Positions 4,905 to 6,551 of a DNA stretch of 6,551 nt are shown here, piece after piece. The notes below the pieces were generated by a model, which worked only from the letters and a program-made list of their open reading frames with translations, was not told where the DNA came from and made no database searches. Source of the DNA: Solobacterium sp. (lineage in GTDB: Bacteria; Bacillota_I; Bacilli_A; Erysipelotrichales; Erysipelotrichaceae); the NCBI GenBank assembly GCA_016280695.1, contig JAEEHG010000097.1, forward strand, positions 1-6,551. The letters are read 5' to 3'. The position numbers and the translations under genes are program-made. Each line of letters starts with the position of its first letter. Positions within the stretch are counted from its first letter, which is position 1.

Positions 4905-6374
4905 ATGGAGATCCTGACAAACATCACTTCCGCCCTGCAGCAGTACAGCAGCGTAACCGACACCGAAAACGGTGATACGGCCTACCGCAGCACCGGCAGT
5001 ACCAATCTCAATTTCTTCGGCACGGCGGGTGCCCTGCGGCACGATCCGCCAACCGCCCGTAAGCTGTTCCTGGCCGCCCTCCGCGAGGATTACGGCCTGG
5101 CAGTGAAAAACCTGCTCTACCTGCGCGATGTCCGGGGCGGCTTGGGCGAGCGGCACCTCTTCCGGGTGTGCTGGTCCGCCTACTGCCGGATGTATCCGCA
5201 GGATGCCGCAAAACTGATCCCGGCGGTGGTGGCGTGCGGCCGCTGGGATGACCTGCTGGCCGGTCTGAAGACCCCGGCAGAACCAGCCGTTATCGCAGCC
5301 ATTCAGGACCAGCTGGCCGCAGACCGGAGGACCCTCAGGGAGAACGGTACCGTGTCCCTGCTGGCCAAATGGCTGCCGTCAATCAACACTTCCAGCAAGA
5401 CCGCCAGAAAAACAGCCAGGTATCTCGCCATACGGCTCGGCATGAGTGAGCCGGGATACCGCAAGATGCTTTCGTCCCTGCGCCGGGGAAGCATCATCGA
5501 AAACAACCTGCGGGAGAAGGATTATTCATTCTCCTACGCCGGGGTGCCCTCCATGGCCATGCACAAGTACCGCCGGGCGTTCGCGCGGAACGACGGTGAA
5601 CGGTACAAAGCGTTTATTACCGCTGTCATCCAGGGTCAGGCAAAGATCCACGCGGGAGCTATCTATCCCTATCAGATCATCTCCGAATACCAGCCGGAGA
5701 TGACAGACCTGCAGAAGCAGGCCATGCAGGTCAAATGGGATGAGATGAAGTCCGCCTTCAGTGCCGAGCAGACGATCGTGGTCCGCGACGGTTCCGGTTC
5801 GATGACCTGGGACAACAACCTGCCAATGCTGAACGCGACAGCACTCGCCATCCTGTTTGCCGAGCTGCAGCAGGGCCCGTTCCACAACCGCTTCATCACA
5901 TTCTCGTCAAAGCCGGAGATGGTGTCGTTCAAAAACAGCGATACCTTATATGACAAGCTGGCCAATACTTACCGTTACGACGACTGCTCCAACACCGATA
6001 TTTCCAGGGTCTATGATCTGCTTTACAACACTGACCGGCGGGCTGAGAAAGCGGCCGATTATGTCCGGCGGGTCGTCATTATATCCGACATGGAGTTCGA
6101 CTGCGGCACAACCAATGTCCCGACCTATGAGACCATGAAGCAGAAGTTCGAGTCGGCCGGCTTCCCTCTGCCGGAGATCATCTACTGGAACGTCTGCGCC
6201 CGCCGTGTCCACTTCGCGGCGCCGGCAGGCGAGTCCAATGTCAAGTATGTATCCGGGTTCTCGGCGGCTGTGCTGGACGCGATCCTGCATCACGGCAGCC
6301 TTGCGCCGGAGGACATGATGCGCCAGACGCTGGCAAAATACGACATCTGGACCACCGGGCTCATGCAAAAATAA
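4905..6374 (+). CDS. DUF2828-family Ro60/TROVE-like protein with vWA domain
   Basis: The product is 489 residues with no signal peptide or membrane helix, so it is cytoplasmic. The N-terminal part (about 30-270) follows the DUF2828 pattern: TNLNFFGTAGALR (33-45), the LYLRDVRGGLGER segment (71-83), GRWDDLLAGL (112-121), LLAKWLPSINTSS (152-164) and VPSMAMHKYRRAF (214-226). This helical domain is related to the HEAT-like TROVE ring of Ro60. The C-terminal part is a von Willebrand A domain with a complete MIDAS: DGSGS (295-299), T364 in NTD and D395 in ISDMEFD. Ro proteins bind Y RNAs and misfolded RNAs and act with nucleases in RNA quality control; an RNA-binding role here is inference from the family. 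AAGGAGG lies 7 bases before the ATG. The gene has its own promoter, a long folded leader and its own terminator, so it is monocistronic. Confidence 0.85.
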   Translation: MEILTNITSALQQYSSVTDTENGDTAYRSTGSTNLNFFGTAGALRHDPPTARKLFLAALREDYGLAVKNLLYLRDVRGGLGERHLFRVCWSAYCRMYPQDAAKLIPAVVACGRWDDLLAGLKTPAEPAVIAAIQDQLAADRRTLRENGTVSLLAKWLPSINTSSKTARKTARYLAIRLGMSEPGYRKMLSSLRRGSIIENNLREKDYSFSYAGVPSMAMHKYRRAFARNDGERYKAFITAVIQGQAKIHAGAIYPYQIISEYQPEMTDLQKQAMQVKWDEMKSAFSAEQTIVVRDGSGSMTWDNNLPMLNATALAILFAELQQGPFHNRFITFSSKPEMVSFKNSDTLYDKLANTYRYDDCSNTDISRVYDLLYNTDRRAEKAADYVRRVVIISDMEFDCGTTNVPTYETMKQKFESAGFPLPEIIYWNVCARRVHFAAPAGESNVKYVSGFSAAVLDAILHHGSLAPEDMMRQTLAKYDIWTTGLMQK

Positions 6375-6385
6375 AGCAATTAAAC

Positions 6386-6408
6386 AAAAGCCGCGTAAAG
6401 CGGCTTTT
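6386..6408. terminator. Two-way intrinsic terminator between convergent genes
   Basis: AAAAGCCGC (6386-6394) pairs perfectly with GCGGCTTTT (6400-6408) around GTAAA. On the plus strand it ends the DUF2828 gene, whose stop is 11 bases upstream. On the minus strand the stem is followed by TTTTGTTTAATT, an even better T-run, and would end the converging gene at the right edge. Confidence 0.85.
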
Positions 6409-6453
6409 CATCTTTCATATAAATCTGCGGCATGGCTGAAGCTGTGCCGTTTT

Positions 6454-6551
6454 CTACATCCAGTCATCCCCGTACCAGTTGAACAGGCTGCGGCCCTGGT
6501 CAAGGGTCCCGATCAGCCGCATGTCTTCTGGCTGCAGGATAAAATCAAAGA
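6454..6551 (-). CDS. C-terminal end of an unidentified protein (truncated by window edge)
   Basis: The minus strand is open from the window edge to a TAG at 6454-6456, giving 31 visible residues that begin FDFILQPEDMRLIGT and end LFNWYGDDWM. The composition is that of a soluble protein and no family is recognised. Support for its being real comes from the uninterrupted frame, the Trp/Tyr/Asp-rich tail (unlike random reading), and the two-way terminator 45 bases beyond the stop. The stretch is too short to exclude chance. Confidence 0.5.
   Translation of the reverse strand, partial: FDFILQPEDMRLIGTLDQGRSLFNWYGDDWM

Noticed and set aside
4717..4917. 66-codon GTG-started frame spanning the DUF2828 leader and overlapping its start
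   Set aside because: The GTG lies before the predicted transcription start, no Shine-Dalgarno serves it or its inner ATG codons, and the stretch is better explained as folded RNA.
6428..6449. Imperfect hairpin CGGCA/TGCCG followed by TTTTCT, a possible second terminator
   Set aside because: The stem is broken by internal mismatches and has a short T-run; the clean terminator at 6386-6408 already serves both genes. It may be incidental.

Overview
The window looks like a chromosomal segment of a Bacillota (Firmicutes) bacterium. The evidence is strong AGGAGG-type ribosome binding sites, sigma-A-like promoters, GC-hairpin plus T-run terminators, a QueT-family transporter behind a preQ1-type leader, and a secreted VanY-type peptidase with a Thr-Pro-Glu linker. 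The coding DNA is fairly GC-rich, so a moderately GC-rich gut- or oral-type Clostridia or Erysipelotrichia is plausible. Genus cannot be told from this sequence. No mobile element, CRISPR array, tRNA or rRNA is visible.

Left block (1-902, + strand): the 3' end of a polytopic permease-like membrane protein overlaps (ATGA) a 108-residue membrane protein. That gene overlaps a 47-residue single-helix protein with its own good ribosome binding site. The block closes with an intrinsic terminator at 882-902. All three products are membrane proteins and are probably co-translated.

Middle block (905-4555, + strand): a promoter, a compact pseudoknot-type preQ1 leader (957-996) and queT (queuosine-precursor uptake). 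Then come a membrane-anchored D-Ala-D-Ala carboxypeptidase (M15B/VanY type) and an exported, C-terminally anchored DUF885 metallopeptidase-like protein, ended by a strong terminator. Gaps are only 12 and 18 bases. The carboxypeptidase gene has no Shine-Dalgarno but has a TACAAT box ending 6 bases before its ATG, so it may also be read as a leaderless message.

Right block (4556-6408, + strand): an AT-rich 388-base gap holds repeated GGGGTC elements, a near-consensus promoter (4689-4716) and a roughly 180-base strongly folded leader. It precedes a gene for a DUF2828-family protein, a Ro60/TROVE-like helical domain plus a von Willebrand A domain with a complete MIDAS. Because Ro proteins bind Y RNAs, often encoded beside the gene in bacteria, the folded leader is the most interesting unexplained element here. 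A two-way terminator (6386-6408) separates it from the C-terminal end of an unidentified minus-strand gene running off the right edge.
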